Source: Bacteroidota bacterium (lineage in GTDB: Bacteria > Bacteroidota > Bacteroidia > Bacteroidales > Bacteroidaceae). Taken from it: a stretch of DNA of 64,000 nt. The position numbers and the translations under genes are program-made. The first letter of the stretch is position 1. Each line of letters begins with the position of its first letter. The notes below the pieces were generated by a model. The model was not told where the DNA came from and did not search any database. It worked only from the letters and a program-made list of their open reading frames with translations. The stretch spans positions 1 to 64,000 of the forward strand of contig JAFABG010000015.1 of the NCBI GenBank assembly GCA_023426145.1, read 5' to 3'. This document shows, one piece after another, positions 25,543-34,788 of the stretch.

Positions 25543-26916
25543 TTAGCGTAGTGCTTCCACTTCTTCAGGAGTTAGCGGAATTTTTTTACCTAGTCTGCGA
25601 GCTCCACTTTCCGTGATGAGATAATCTTCTTCATTGCGGATGCCACCGAAGTTTTTGTATCCGACTACGTTGTCGTAATTGATAAAGTCGGCAAACTTGT
25701 TTTCCGCTTTCCACATGTCAATCAATTCCGGAATGAAGTAAATTCCTGGTTCTACAGTATGAACAAAACCGGGTTCAAGTGGAATAGCAAGGCGTTGGGA
25801 TTTACGGCCGAACTGTGTGCTTTTAGGTTGCCCATTGTATCCTACCCACACTTCACCTAAATTTTCCATATCGTGAACATCAAGTCCCATCATATGACCC
25901 AATCCGTGTGGATAGAAAAGTGCATGAGCTCCTTCACGAACCGCATCTTCAGCGTTTCCTTTCATCAGTCCGAGAGCCTTCATACCCTCTACCATGACAC
26001 GAGCAGATAATTCATAAACATCCATATAAGGGATGCCTGGACGAAGCGCCTTTACAGATTCCAAATGCATTGCATTTTGAATCTCGTAAATTTCTCGTTG
26101 GCGAGTGGTGAATTCCTTATCTGCCGGAATTGTTGACGACATATCACCAGCATAGCCAGATTCAACCTCAGCACCAGCGTCAATGAGGAATAAATCGCCT
26201 GGTTTTACCTTATTTCCGTGGTAATGGTTATGCAATGTTTGTCCATTGATAGTAGCGATGGTAGCGAATGATAATTCGCAATTATTTGCTTCCGCTACTC
26301 TATTCATCTCAGCTACTACTTCATATTCATACATTCCGGGGCGAAGGACCTTCATAGCAGTAATATGCATATCGGCTGTGACATCACAAGCTTTTTCTAT
26401 CTCAGCTATTTCTTCGGCCGATTTGTAATTACGTTGAGCTACTACCCCTCTAATGAAAGATACTGATCCCTCTTGGCGAGCAGGAGGTACTCCCAGCCAG
26501 TCCATTAGCTTCAATTTATGTTCAGGGCGGTAAGGAGGAAGATAATGTACAGCTTTGCCTTTCTGAACGCATGTATGTAAGTAATCCATGATTTTATTTG
26601 AAGGCATTGTTTCCGATATTCCTACTCGTTCGCATTTTTCACGTAAAGTAGGCTGAGAACCCATCCACACAATTGCATCGATAGATAATTCATCACCAAA
26701 AATAATTTCTTTATCTTCATCGATATCGATGATGCCCGAAAGCCCCGAGCAAGAAAGTCCGAAATAGTATAGGAAAGTTGAGTCTTGGCGATAACGAAAT
26801 GTGTTATCTTCATAATTCAGTCCGCACTCGTCATTTCCAAGAAATAACAACACTCCGGAGCCTATTTTTTTTTTCAGCAGGGCTCTGCGCTGCATATACG
26901 TCTCTTTGGCAAACAT
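25543..26916 (-). CDS. Xaa-Pro aminopeptidase (M24B)
   Basis: A 457-residue cytoplasmic metallopeptidase that removes N-terminal residues preceding proline. The N-terminal AMP_N domain (about 1-140) is followed by the pita-bread catalytic domain. Metal ligands are visible: Asp in LIDAGAEVESGYAGDMSST (two Asp), His in HGLGHMMGLDVHD, Glu in VHTVEPGIYF and Glu in GIRNEEDYLI. Length matches E. coli PepP (about 440). A -7 box TATCTTTG lies on the minus strand at 26945-26952. It stands alone, divergent from rpoN. Confidence 0.93.
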   Translation of the reverse strand: MFAKETYMQRRALLKKKIGSGVLLFLGNDECGLNYEDNTFRYRQDSTFLYYFGLSCSGLSGIIDIDEDKEIIFGDELSIDAIVWMGSQPTLREKCERVGISETMPSNKIMDYLHTCVQKGKAVHYLPPYRPEHKLKLMDWLGVPPARQEGSVSFIRGVVAQRNYKSAEEIAEIEKACDVTADMHITAMKVLRPGMYEYEVVAEMNRVAEANNCELSFATIATINGQTLHNHYHGNKVKPGDLFLIDAGAEVESGYAGDMSSTIPADKEFTTRQREIYEIQNAMHLESVKALRPGIPYMDVYELSARVMVEGMKALGLMKGNAEDAVREGAHALFYPHGLGHMMGLDVHDMENLGEVWVGYNGQPKSTQFGRKSQRLAIPLEPGFVHTVEPGIYFIPELIDMWKAENKFADFINYDNVVGYKNFGGIRNEEDYLITESGARRLGKKIPLTPEEVEALR

Positions 26917-27058
26917 AGTGTACTCTATTTTAAAGTTCGTGCAACAAAGATAAATAATTTTGTGTTATAGGATTAAAAATAATCTCACTAATCTGTGTAA
27001 TCTCTCGTTAAAAAGTTACTTTTGTAGCGAGAAACAATAGAAAGCAAGAACAAATAAT

Positions 27059-28546
27059 ATGGCACAAGGTTCCCGTCAAGTACAATCGCAGGCACAACAA
27101 CAGATACAAACGTTGTCACCACAGCAGATTCTGGTCGTGAAGCTATTGGAACTTCCCGCAATAGAGCTGGAAGACCGTATACATGCCGAACTATTGGAAA
27201 ATCCGGCACTTGAGGAAGGAAAAGAAGAAGCTACTTCAGATGAATATTCAGAGGTAGATAGCAGTACAGAAGACGGCACAGGTAGTGAAACAAACGACTA
27301 TGATTCTTTAAGTGATTACCTTACTGAAGACGATATTCCCGACTATAAATTGCAAGAAAATAACCGCTCACGAGATGAACAGGCGGAAGACATCCCTTTT
27401 TCTGATGCAACCTCTTTTTATGAAGTTCTTAAGGAACAACTTCGTGAACGTAATCTGACTGAACATCAACAAGAATTGGTCGAATATTTGATAGGCTCTT
27501 TAGATGATGATGGTTTGCTTCGTAAATCTTTAGATAGCATTAGTGATGAATTAGCTATTTATGGTGGAATTGAAGCAACAGAAGAACAGCTAGAGGAAGC
27601 TTTGCAAGTTCTGCAAGACTTCGATCCGGCTGGCATAGGTGCGCGTAATCTTCAGGAATGTTTGATGATCCAGATTCTTCGCAAGAAAAGTGAAGAAGTG
27701 AAGCCCGATGCGATTTTGGACTTAGAGGAGCGTATTATAAGTGATTGCTATGAAGAGTTTACCAGAAAACATTGGGATAAGATTATCAAGAAGCTAGACG
27801 TAGAAGAAGACGATTTTAATGAAGCTATCGCAGAAATAACAAGGCTTAATCCTCGTCCAGGCGCTTCTCTTGGTGAAGTTATTGGCAGAAACTTGCAACA
27901 GATTGTTCCTGATTTTATTGTGGATACGTATGACGACGGAACGATTAATATTAATCTGAACAATCGTAATGTTCCAGAACTTAGGATGAGCCGAGGCTTT
28001 ACTGACATGGTGCAGGAACATACCAAAAATAGAGCGAATCAATCTAGAGAATCGAAGGAAGCCATGATGTTTCTCAAGCAGAAGATGGATGCAGCGCAAG
28101 GATTTATTGATGCAGTTAAGCAGCGTCAGAACACTTTGATGACTACCATGCAGGCTATTATCGATTTGCAACGCTCGTTTTTCCTAGAAGGAGACGATTC
28201 TTTGCTAAGGCCGATGATTCTTAAAGATGTGGCTGAACGTACAGGGCTGGACATCTCGACAATCTCTCGTGTTAGCAATAGCAAATATGTGCAAACAAAT
28301 TTTGGAATCTATCCGCTTAAATTCTTTTTCAGTGATGGATATACAACCGAAGACGGAGAGGAAATGTCTGTTAGGGAAATCCGTAAAATATTAAAAGAAT
28401 GTATCGACGGAGAAGATAAAAAGAAACCGCTGACAGATGATGAACTGTCGGATATACTGAAGGAAAAAGGATATCCGATTGCTCGTAGAACAGTGGCCAA
28501 ATACCGCCAGCAATTGAATATACCTGTGGCAAGGCTGAGAAAGTGA
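27059..28546 (+). CDS. rpoN: RNA polymerase sigma-54 factor
   Basis: Alternative sigma factor that recognises -24/-12 promoters and needs AAA+ activators. The 495-residue product has region I with the Gln/Leu-rich start (QAQQQIQTLSPQQILVVKLLELP and ELEDRIHAELLENPALEEG), an acidic region II (about 60-130), the core-binding domain, and the C-terminal RpoN box ARRTVAKYRQQL. Residue order and length match the family. A -7 box TACTTTTG lies at 27017-27024. A PAP2-like gene follows after 35 nt. Confidence 0.96.
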   Translation: MAQGSRQVQSQAQQQIQTLSPQQILVVKLLELPAIELEDRIHAELLENPALEEGKEEATSDEYSEVDSSTEDGTGSETNDYDSLSDYLTEDDIPDYKLQENNRSRDEQAEDIPFSDATSFYEVLKEQLRERNLTEHQQELVEYLIGSLDDDGLLRKSLDSISDELAIYGGIEATEEQLEEALQVLQDFDPAGIGARNLQECLMIQILRKKSEEVKPDAILDLEERIISDCYEEFTRKHWDKIIKKLDVEEDDFNEAIAEITRLNPRPGASLGEVIGRNLQQIVPDFIVDTYDDGTININLNNRNVPELRMSRGFTDMVQEHTKNRANQSRESKEAMMFLKQKMDAAQGFIDAVKQRQNTLMTTMQAIIDLQRSFFLEGDDSLLRPMILKDVAERTGLDISTISRVSNSKYVQTNFGIYPLKFFFSDGYTTEDGEEMSVREIRKILKECIDGEDKKKPLTDDELSDILKEKGYPIARRTVAKYRQQLNIPVARLRK

Positions 28547-28581
28547 TTTTTTAGTATTAATTCATTAAAAAATAGGGATTG

Positions 28582-29253
28582 ATGGATAAAGAAAGAGAAC
28601 ATATTATAGCGGATAGAACCATGTTGCGAGTAGCGCGGATTACTTCCACAGTGTTTACTCCGTTTTCTATACCATTTCTAGCGTTTTTGGTGTTATTTCT
28701 ATTCTCCTACCTTCGTATTATGCCAATATTGTATAAAGGAATTGTACTTGGCATTGTTTACTGTTTCACTATACTTACACCCACCATTACCATTTTCTTA
28801 TTTCGTAAAATCAATGGATTTGCTCGACAAGATCTAAGCGAACGCAAGAAGCGCTATGTACCGATTTTACTCACCATCATATCGTATGTCTTTTGTCTGC
28901 TCATGATGCGTAAGCTCAATATACCTTGGTATATGACTGGTATTATTCTTACTTCTCTTGTTGTGTCGATTATTTGTATACTCGTGAATTTGCGTTGGAA
29001 ATTAAGTGAACACATGACAGGAATGGGTGGTGTTATCGGAGGATTAATCTCTTTTAGCGCTTTGTTTAGCTATAATCCGGTAGTATGGTTATGCTTGTTT
29101 ATCTTGATTGCAGGCATACTGGGTTCTGCACGAATTGTGTTGGGGCATCACACGTTAGGTGAGGTTATTTCAGGTTTTGTAGTCGGTTTGGTGTGTGCTT
29201 TACTAGTACTTCATCCGGTCTATAATTCTCTATTCAGAATATTTCTATTTTAA
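28582..29253 (+). CDS. PAP2-like integral membrane phosphatase
   Basis: A 223-residue membrane protein with about six hydrophobic segments. The C-terminal half shows degenerate PAP2 motifs: SEHMTGMGG in the place of PSGH, and ARIVLGHHTLGEVISG in the place of SRxxxxxHxxxD, with the nucleophilic His kept but the final Asp replaced by Glu. PAP2 enzymes remove phosphate from lipids such as undecaprenyl diphosphate; the changed motifs leave activity open. The ATG at 28582 directly follows an in-frame TTG and is preferred. It is probably cotranscribed with rpoN. Confidence 0.75.
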   Translation: MDKEREHIIADRTMLRVARITSTVFTPFSIPFLAFLVLFLFSYLRIMPILYKGIVLGIVYCFTILTPTITIFLFRKINGFARQDLSERKKRYVPILLTIISYVFCLLMMRKLNIPWYMTGIILTSLVVSIICILVNLRWKLSEHMTGMGGVIGGLISFSALFSYNPVVWLCLFILIAGILGSARIVLGHHTLGEVISGFVVGLVCALLVLHPVYNSLFRIFLF

Positions 29254-29284
29254 AACAATATAAATCCTAAAAAAACTAATCATT

Positions 29285-29665
29285 ATGAACTTTCCACAGA
29301 ACTTGAAGTACACGAATGAACACGAATGGATTCGTGTTGAAGGCGAATTTGCTTACGTAGGTATCACTGATTATGCTCAAGAACAGTTGGGTGATATTGT
29401 GTTTGTTGATATCCCTACAGTGGGTGAAACTTTAGAGGCTGGAGATACTTTCGGAACGATTGAAGTAGTAAAGACGATTTCCGATCTTTTCTTACCTATT
29501 GCTGGTGAAGTGCTTGAGCTTAATGAGGCCTTGGAAGAAAATCCAGAGTTAGTGAATAAAGATCCTTATGGTGAAGGTTGGCTGATTAAGATGAAACCTG
29601 CAGATGTTAGAACTGTGGAAGATTTGCTGAGTGCAGAAGCTTATCAAGCCGTTGTAAACGGATGA
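29285..29665 (+). CDS. gcvH: glycine cleavage system H protein
   Basis: The lipoyl carrier of the glycine cleavage complex, shuttling the aminomethyl group between the P and T proteins. The 126-residue product has the lipoyl-binding site FGTIEVVKTISDLFLP with Lys63 as the modified residue, and the conserved KYTNEHEWIRVEG start. GcvP and GcvT are not adjacent. It is followed by purE after 102 nt. Confidence 0.97.
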   Translation: MNFPQNLKYTNEHEWIRVEGEFAYVGITDYAQEQLGDIVFVDIPTVGETLEAGDTFGTIEVVKTISDLFLPIAGEVLELNEALEENPELVNKDPYGEGWLIKMKPADVRTVEDLLSAEAYQAVVNG

Positions 29666-29767
29666 TTTGTTGAAACGTCTTGGAGAGAGTTCGTTTCATA
29701 TCCAGGCGATAGCTATAGCTGCAAACTGTAAAAACGTAAATTTTAAATTATTAAAACGTAAATTGAA

Positions 29768-30277
29768 ATGACTCCAATTGTAAGTATTATCATGGGTAGC
29801 ACGTCGGACCTCCCTGTAATGGAAAAGGCTGCACAGTTGTTAAATGATATGCATGTACCGTTCGAAATGAACGCCCTTTCCGCTCACCGCACGCCTGAAG
29901 CTGTGGAAGAGTTTGCAAAGAATGCCCGTAATCGGGGTATTAAAGTGATTATTGCTGCTGCCGGAATGGCTGCTGCTCTACCAGGTGTTATTGCTGCTAA
30001 CACAACACTTCCGGTGATCGGGGTGCCTGTTAAAGGCTCTGTACTGGATGGTGTAGATGCTCTCTACTCTATCATCCAGATGCCTCCGGGAATTCCTGTT
30101 GCTACTGTTGCTATTAATGGGGCAATGAATGCTGCCATTCTCGCTATTCAGATGCTCGCTTTGAGTGATGCGTCTTTGGCTGAGGCTTTTGCTGCATATA
30201 AGGAAGGACTGAAGAAGAAGATAGTAAAAGCTAATGAAGAGCTTAAAGAAGTGAAGTTCGAATATAAAACCAATTAA
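29768..30277 (+). CDS. purE: N5-carboxyaminoimidazole ribonucleotide mutase
   Basis: Purine biosynthesis enzyme, class I PurE, converting N5-CAIR to CAIR. The 169-residue protein has the phosphate-binding MGSTSDLPVME, the catalytic His in LSAHRTPE, and AAGMAAALPGV...PVIGVPVKGS. Its TAA stop abuts the ispG ATG, so the two are translated from one message. There is no metabolic link between them; the pairing is positional. Confidence 0.97.
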   Translation: MTPIVSIIMGSTSDLPVMEKAAQLLNDMHVPFEMNALSAHRTPEAVEEFAKNARNRGIKVIIAAAGMAAALPGVIAANTTLPVIGVPVKGSVLDGVDALYSIIQMPPGIPVATVAINGAMNAAILAIQMLALSDASLAEAFAAYKEGLKKKIVKANEELKEVKFEYKTN

Positions 30278-32107
30278 ATGGATTTATTCAATTACTTTCG
30301 AAGGGAAACGACTGAAGTAAATATTGGGGCTGTACCTTTGGGCGGCCCCAATCCTGTTCGTATCCAGTCGATGACCAATAAATCTACGCAGGATACAGAT
30401 GCTTGTGTAGAACAAGTCAAACGTATCGTTGATGCCGGCGGTGAATACGTTCGTTTGACCACACAAGGGGTTAAAGAAGCAGAGAATCTGATGAATATCA
30501 ATATCGGGTTACGCAGCCAAGGCTATATGGTTCCGTTGGTTGCCGATGTGCATTTCAACCCTAAAGTGGCCGATGTGGCAGCTCAATATGCAGAAAAGGT
30601 ACGAATCAATCCGGGTAATTATGTGGATGCCGCGCGTACTTTTAAGAAATTGGAATACACCGATGAGGAGTATGCACTCGAGATACAGAAGATTCATGAT
30701 CGCTTTGTTCCGTTCTTGAATATCTGCAAAGCGAATCACACAGCCATTCGTATTGGCGTTAATCATGGTTCATTGTCCGATCGTATCATGACTCGATATG
30801 GGGATACCCCTGAGGGAATGGTGCAATCGTGTATGGAATTTTTGCGTATTTGTGTGGCAGAGCATTTCACGGATGTGGTTATTTCGATTAAAGCTTCCAA
30901 TACCGTGGTAATGGTGAGAACCATTCGTTTGTTGGTTGCCGTGATGGAGCAGGAGGGCATGTCGTTCCCATTGCATCTAGGAGTAACTGAGGCAGGAGAT
31001 GGGGAAGACGGACGTATAAAATCAGCGTTGGGCATCGGTGCTTTGTTGAGTGACGGATTTGGTGATACGATCCGAGTATCTCTAAGTGAAGCTCCTGAAG
31101 CAGAAATCCCTGTTGCACGTAAATTGGTGGATTACGTTTTGTTACGTCAAAATCATCCGTACATTCCGGGCATGGAAGCCCCAGGTTTTAATTATTTAGC
31201 TCCTTCACGTCGTAAAACGTGTGCAGTTCGTAATATTGGTGGAGAAAACCTGCCTATTGTAATGGCCGATCGCATGGATGGGCGTGCAGAGGTAAATAAG
31301 GAATTTACACCCGATTACATCTATGCGGGAAGAGAATTGCCCGAACAACGAGAAACTGGAGTGGACTATATTCTTGATGCAGATGTTTGGGAAGGAGAAC
31401 CCGGAACTTGGCCAGCCTTCAATAGTGCGCAATTGCCGTTGATGGGGGAGTGTAATGCTGAATTGAAGTTTCTCTTTATGACTTATATGGCGCAAACGGA
31501 TGAAGTGATTGCTTGTTTGAAGGTGCATCCGGAGGTCGTTGTCGTCTCTCAGAGTAATCACCCGAATCGTTTAGGAGAGCATCGTGCCTTGGTGCATCAG
31601 CTAACTACGGAAGGACTAGAAAATCCGGTTGTTATTTTCCAACATTATGCTGAAGACAAAGCCGAAGATTTACAGATTAAGTCTGCTGCCGATATGGGTG
31701 CCTTAATTTTTGATGGACTTTGTGATGGCATTTTCTTGTACAATCAAGGTAACTTGAGCCATGCAGTGGTAGATGCTACTGCTTTTGGAATTTTGCAGGC
31801 AGGACGTACTCGTACCTCTAAAACGGAATATATTTCTTGTCCGGGCTGTGGACGTACGCTTTACGATCTAGAAAAGGCCATTGCACGTATAAAGGCAGCT
31901 ACTTCACACTTGAAAGGTTTGAAGATAGGCATTATGGGGTGCATTGTCAATGGTCCTGGCGAGATGGCGGATGCTGATTATGGTTATGTTGGCGCTGGAC
32001 GCGGAAAGATCAGCCTTTATAAAGGTAAAATTTGTATAGAAAAGAATATACCTGAAGAAGAGGCGGTAGATCGGTTGCTGGAATTCATTCGTAACGATAG
32101 CCAGTGA
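30278..32107 (+). CDS. ispG: 4-hydroxy-3-methylbut-2-enyl diphosphate synthase, long form
   Basis: The penultimate enzyme of the MEP isoprenoid pathway, a [4Fe-4S] reductive dehydratase. The 609-residue product is the long type found in Bacteroidetes, Chlamydia and plants: a TIM-barrel domain (about 1-280), an extra inserted domain (about 290-490) and the cluster domain. The cluster ligands are seen in SCPGCGRTLYD (two Cys), GIMGCIVNGPGEM (Cys) and the Glu of that last motif. Short bacterial forms have about 370 residues. It lies directly after purE with no spacer. Confidence 0.96.
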   Translation: MDLFNYFRRETTEVNIGAVPLGGPNPVRIQSMTNKSTQDTDACVEQVKRIVDAGGEYVRLTTQGVKEAENLMNINIGLRSQGYMVPLVADVHFNPKVADVAAQYAEKVRINPGNYVDAARTFKKLEYTDEEYALEIQKIHDRFVPFLNICKANHTAIRIGVNHGSLSDRIMTRYGDTPEGMVQSCMEFLRICVAEHFTDVVISIKASNTVVMVRTIRLLVAVMEQEGMSFPLHLGVTEAGDGEDGRIKSALGIGALLSDGFGDTIRVSLSEAPEAEIPVARKLVDYVLLRQNHPYIPGMEAPGFNYLAPSRRKTCAVRNIGGENLPIVMADRMDGRAEVNKEFTPDYIYAGRELPEQRETGVDYILDADVWEGEPGTWPAFNSAQLPLMGECNAELKFLFMTYMAQTDEVIACLKVHPEVVVVSQSNHPNRLGEHRALVHQLTTEGLENPVVIFQHYAEDKAEDLQIKSAADMGALIFDGLCDGIFLYNQGNLSHAVVDATAFGILQAGRTRTSKTEYISCPGCGRTLYDLEKAIARIKAATSHLKGLKIGIMGCIVNGPGEMADADYGYVGAGRGKISLYKGKICIEKNIPEEEAVDRLLEFIRNDSQ

Positions 32108-32224
32108 GTTTAACTCCTATTTGAATCTGCTTTAGTTGAATGGCTCTAATGATGATCTTTCTTGTGATTTATTGTCTATACCGTTAAAAACGTTTATTTT
32201 TGCAAGTAATAGATTCATATAATC

Positions 32225-32659
32225 ATGGAAGATTCATTTGATTACCAGGCAGTGCCTTTTGGATATGCTCACTGCTTTAATACTCATTGTGTGAAAGGAG
32301 AGAAATGTCTGCGTCATTTGGTAGCGCTCCACAGTACTAATAAATATTCCACCTTGTCGGTGGTCAATCCAAATAGTATTCCCAAAGACACAAACGACTG
32401 TCCTTTCTTCCGTCCTATTCGGAAGATAAAAATAGCGTGGGGAGTAATACATTTGTTGGACGAGGTACCCTATAAAGATACTTCATTTATCAAAGAGCGT
32501 ATGCTCAATTATTTCGGTCGATCTCTTTATTATCGATTTTATCGCAAAGAACACTCCATCAATCCGGAACAACAAGAATTTATACGTCAGTTGTTTCGTC
32601 AGAAAGGTATTACTAAAGAGCCCGTTTTTGAATATTACACTGATGAATATGAGTGGTAG
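32225..32659 (+). CDS. DUF6078-like protein of unknown function
   Basis: A 144-residue soluble protein resembling the Bacteroidales-specific DUF6078 family. It is rich in Cys and aromatic residues at the N-terminus (FGYAHCFNTHCVKGEKCLRHL, three Cys, two His), followed by NDCPFFRPIRKIKIAWGVIHLLDEVPY and a Tyr/Phe-rich helical end. The Cys/His spacing hints at a metal site but none is proven. No signal peptide. The gene stands alone. Confidence 0.75.
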   Translation: MEDSFDYQAVPFGYAHCFNTHCVKGEKCLRHLVALHSTNKYSTLSVVNPNSIPKDTNDCPFFRPIRKIKIAWGVIHLLDEVPYKDTSFIKERMLNYFGRSLYYRFYRKEHSINPEQQEFIRQLFRQKGITKEPVFEYYTDEYEW

Positions 32660-32709
32660 TTAGTATCCTTTAATTCATTTAGGCTTGTTTCAAGAAAGAA
32701 CATCGTATT

Positions 32710-32802
32710 GAAACTCTTCGTTTCATGCGGTGAAACTGATTGTTTCATGCTTTGAAATTATTAGTTTCATAGGACGAAACAATGTGTTTCATCCTATGAA
32801 AC
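32710..32802. repeat. array of alternating GAAAC/GTTTCAT motifs with a strict 22-bp period, ending in a terminator
   Basis: GAAAC occurs at 32710, 32732, 32754 (as GAAAT), 32776 and 32798, exactly 22 bp apart. GTTTCAT occurs at 32720, 32742, 32764 and 32786, also exactly 22 bp apart. Two 5-nt spacers in each unit differ from unit to unit. The last two units form an 18-bp near-perfect hairpin (32764-32781 with 32785-32802, one mismatch, 3-nt loop), followed by seven T residues that would terminate plus-strand transcription. The rest of the 333-bp gap between the DUF6078 and GNAT genes holds a -7 box (32857-32864) and nothing else I can support. Confidence 0.75.
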
Positions 32803-32856
32803 TTTTTTTGTTCTACATATTTGCTTTCCTAAAACTTATAGTTTCGTGTAAATCAT

Positions 32857-32864
32857 TACATTTG
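32857..32864 (+). promoter_or_regulatory. -7 box before the GNAT gene
   Basis: TACATTTG followed by C matches the -7 consensus; it would give a leader of about 120 nt. The -33 element is weak. Confidence 0.45.
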
Positions 32865-32992
32865 CAAGGAAATTGGGTAGGTTGTTTTTCTTCAGATTAT
32901 CACTAGGCTAAAGCCTCTATATTGGTTGGTGTGAGTCGTTTGAAGAGAAGAAACTACGAATAGATTGTCGAGAATAAATAAATTATATAAAG

Positions 32993-33499
32993 ATGACAAT
33001 GTTGATCAGACCTGTAAAGCTAGAAGATGCTGAGGCTATTACAGCTATTTATAATGAATATGTAGCACACACCGTGGTGACTTTCGATACTGAACCTTGG
33101 TCGGAGGAGCGAATGCGGATGCGAATCATTGACCTTTCCACAAAGTTTCCGTATTTTGTTTGCGAAGTTGATGGAGAACTCGCGGGCTACTGTTATGCAC
33201 ATGCTTGGAAAGAAAAGGCAGCCTATAGATTTACTCTTGAAACGACTATCTATTTATCTTCGACCTACACAGGAAGAGGAATAGGCACGAAGTTGATGGA
33301 GAAGCTTATTGAGGAATGTAGTCGCGAAGGCTATCATGCGTTAATTGCATGCATCACTGAAGGGAATGAAGCTAGTAATGTTCTTCACACTCGGCTTGGC
33401 TTCAAACAAGTGTCCTGCTTCAAAAAAGTAGGCTTAAAATTCGACCGTTGGTTGGATGTGATAGATTACGAGTTATTGTTGGAAGATGGTTCTTTATAA
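32993..33499 (+). CDS. GNAT-family N-acetyltransferase (phosphinothricin acetyltransferase-like)
   Basis: A 168-residue acetyl-CoA-dependent acyltransferase. The fold is clear from MLIRPVKLEDAEAITAIYNEYV, the acetyl-CoA loop STYTGRGIGTKLMEKLIEE and the C-terminal VLHTRLGFKQVSCFKKVGLKFDRWLDV. The last part is characteristic of the Pat/YncA branch that acetylates phosphinothricin-like or methionine-derivative amines. The natural substrate is not known. A second ATG two codons in is also possible as start. Confidence 0.88.
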   Translation: MTMLIRPVKLEDAEAITAIYNEYVAHTVVTFDTEPWSEERMRMRIIDLSTKFPYFVCEVDGELAGYCYAHAWKEKAAYRFTLETTIYLSSTYTGRGIGTKLMEKLIEECSREGYHALIACITEGNEASNVLHTRLGFKQVSCFKKVGLKFDRWLDVIDYELLLEDGSL

Positions 33500-33548
33500 A
33501 ATAATACTTGTTGGCGGAATGAAATGAGTGGTCAGCACTAGTGCAAAC

Positions 33549-33590
33549 AAAAATATGGGAGAAACATATCAGCTTCTCCCATACTTTATT
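33549..33590 (-). terminator. terminator of the reductase operon (works on both strands)
   Basis: Ten-bp perfect stem TATGGGAGAA (33554-33563) and TTCTCCCATA (33574-33583). On the minus strand it is followed by TTTTTGTTT, 28 nt past the old-yellow-enzyme stop; on the plus strand by CTTTATTT. Confidence 0.8.
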
Positions 33591-33617
33591 TACCACGAAA
33601 AAGTGTTGACTGTGTGA

Positions 33618-34745
33618 TTACTCTTTGATGGGCAACCAACCTGTGCGGCTTAGCAAGCTAGTCCACATCGGTGTTGGGATTTTCAATCCTTCTTGGTTGT
33701 GTACATCCAATGCTTTCTCAATTTGTTCAGCCTTGTCTGCTTTAACCTTCTCTAGCCAATGAGGTTCAATGAGCAATTCTCTTCCTAAAGCTACTAAGGA
33801 AACGCCTGTTGCAAGTACCTCTTCTGCTTGTTCTGGAGAACTGATTGATCCCACTCCAATAATTGGAAGCTTATGGCCTACTTTCTCATAAATAAGCTTA
33901 GTACGCGATTCTTTATCTTTTTCATCTCTCATAGATCCAGCCCAAAAGCTCATCGTAGATACATGCAGATAATCAAGCCCTTTTGCGGCTAAGGCTTCAA
34001 CCAGTGCCAATGTATCTTGAAAGGTTATACCTGGATTCTCCATTTCTTCAGGAGAAATACGATAACCAATAATAAATGGGCGAGTAGTACTTTTTGCCAC
34101 TGCTGTTTTCACAGCATCAACCACAGCTAGAGGAAATGCCATGCGCTTCTCCAAACTGCCACCCCACTTATCGGTACGGCGATTAGAATGTGGTGAAAAG
34201 AATTGTTGAATAAGATAGGTATTCGCACCATGTATTTCTACTCCGTCGAATCCAGCTTCTACAGCTCTGCGAGCAGCTTCACCATAAGCAGCAATGGCTT
34301 CTTCAATCTCAGCCACTGACATTTCGCGAGGAATCTGAGCACCATCTCTTAAAGCAGCTACTGCACTAGCGCTAACACTTTGTCCATCTGGTAATTCTTC
34401 TGGAGGACACATACGACCACCGTGATGAATCTGCAAAAGAGCCTTTCCTCCATTCTCTTTTAAAGTTGTTGATATTCGCTTTAAGCTCGGGATCATCTCG
34501 TCAGAATGAACACCTATCTGTCCATGAAACCCTTTTCCTTGAGGAAGTACATAGGCACATGCTGTAAGCAGCAAGTCTGCTCCTTTATTGCGTTCTTTAT
34601 AATAGGCAATTTCGCTATCAGACACCGTTCCGTCTGCATTGCCGGAGAAAGTCGTCATCGGAGCCAGCACTACTCTACTATCAATTGTAACTCCTGAAAC
34701 AGGAAATGTAAATGGAGATAATATTTTACTATACTTGTTATTCAT
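33618..34745 (-). CDS. old yellow enzyme-type NADH:flavin oxidoreductase
   Basis: A 375-residue FMN-dependent TIM-barrel oxidoreductase of the OYE family, cytoplasmic, reducing activated C=C bonds with NAD(P)H. Motifs are RVVLAPMTTFSGNADGTVSD, LLQIHHGGR, FDGVEIHGANTYLIQQFFSPHSNRRTDKWGGS (active-site His-Asn and FMN contacts) and VGVGSISSPEQAEEVLA. The ATG at 34743-34745 gives the expected start; the longer frame runs into the gene before it. It follows the medium-chain reductase by 43 nt, a pairing that suggests joint reduction of alpha,beta-unsaturated carbonyls or quinones. Confidence 0.92.
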   Translation of the reverse strand: MNNKYSKILSPFTFPVSGVTIDSRVVLAPMTTFSGNADGTVSDSEIAYYKERNKGADLLLTACAYVLPQGKGFHGQIGVHSDEMIPSLKRISTTLKENGGKALLQIHHGGRMCPPEELPDGQSVSASAVAALRDGAQIPREMSVAEIEEAIAAYGEAARRAVEAGFDGVEIHGANTYLIQQFFSPHSNRRTDKWGGSLEKRMAFPLAVVDAVKTAVAKSTTRPFIIGYRISPEEMENPGITFQDTLALVEALAAKGLDYLHVSTMSFWAGSMRDEKDKESRTKLIYEKVGHKLPIIGVGSISSPEQAEEVLATGVSLVALGRELLIEPHWLEKVKADKAEQIEKALDVHNQEGLKIPTPMWTSLLSRTGWLPIKE

Positions 34746-34788
34746 ATCTTTATATTCTTTATTTTTTTGTCTGTAATACTCTAGTTCT

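Noticed and set aside
30763..31561. Several minus-strand frames of 60-118 codons opposite ispG
   Set aside because: They overlap each other and ispG, which has complete domain and motif support.
32710..32802. CRISPR-like regularity of the 22-bp array
   Set aside because: The unit is only 22 bp with two 5-nt variable parts, there are no 30-nt spacers, no conserved full repeat and no cas genes. It is reported as a palindromic repeat array instead.
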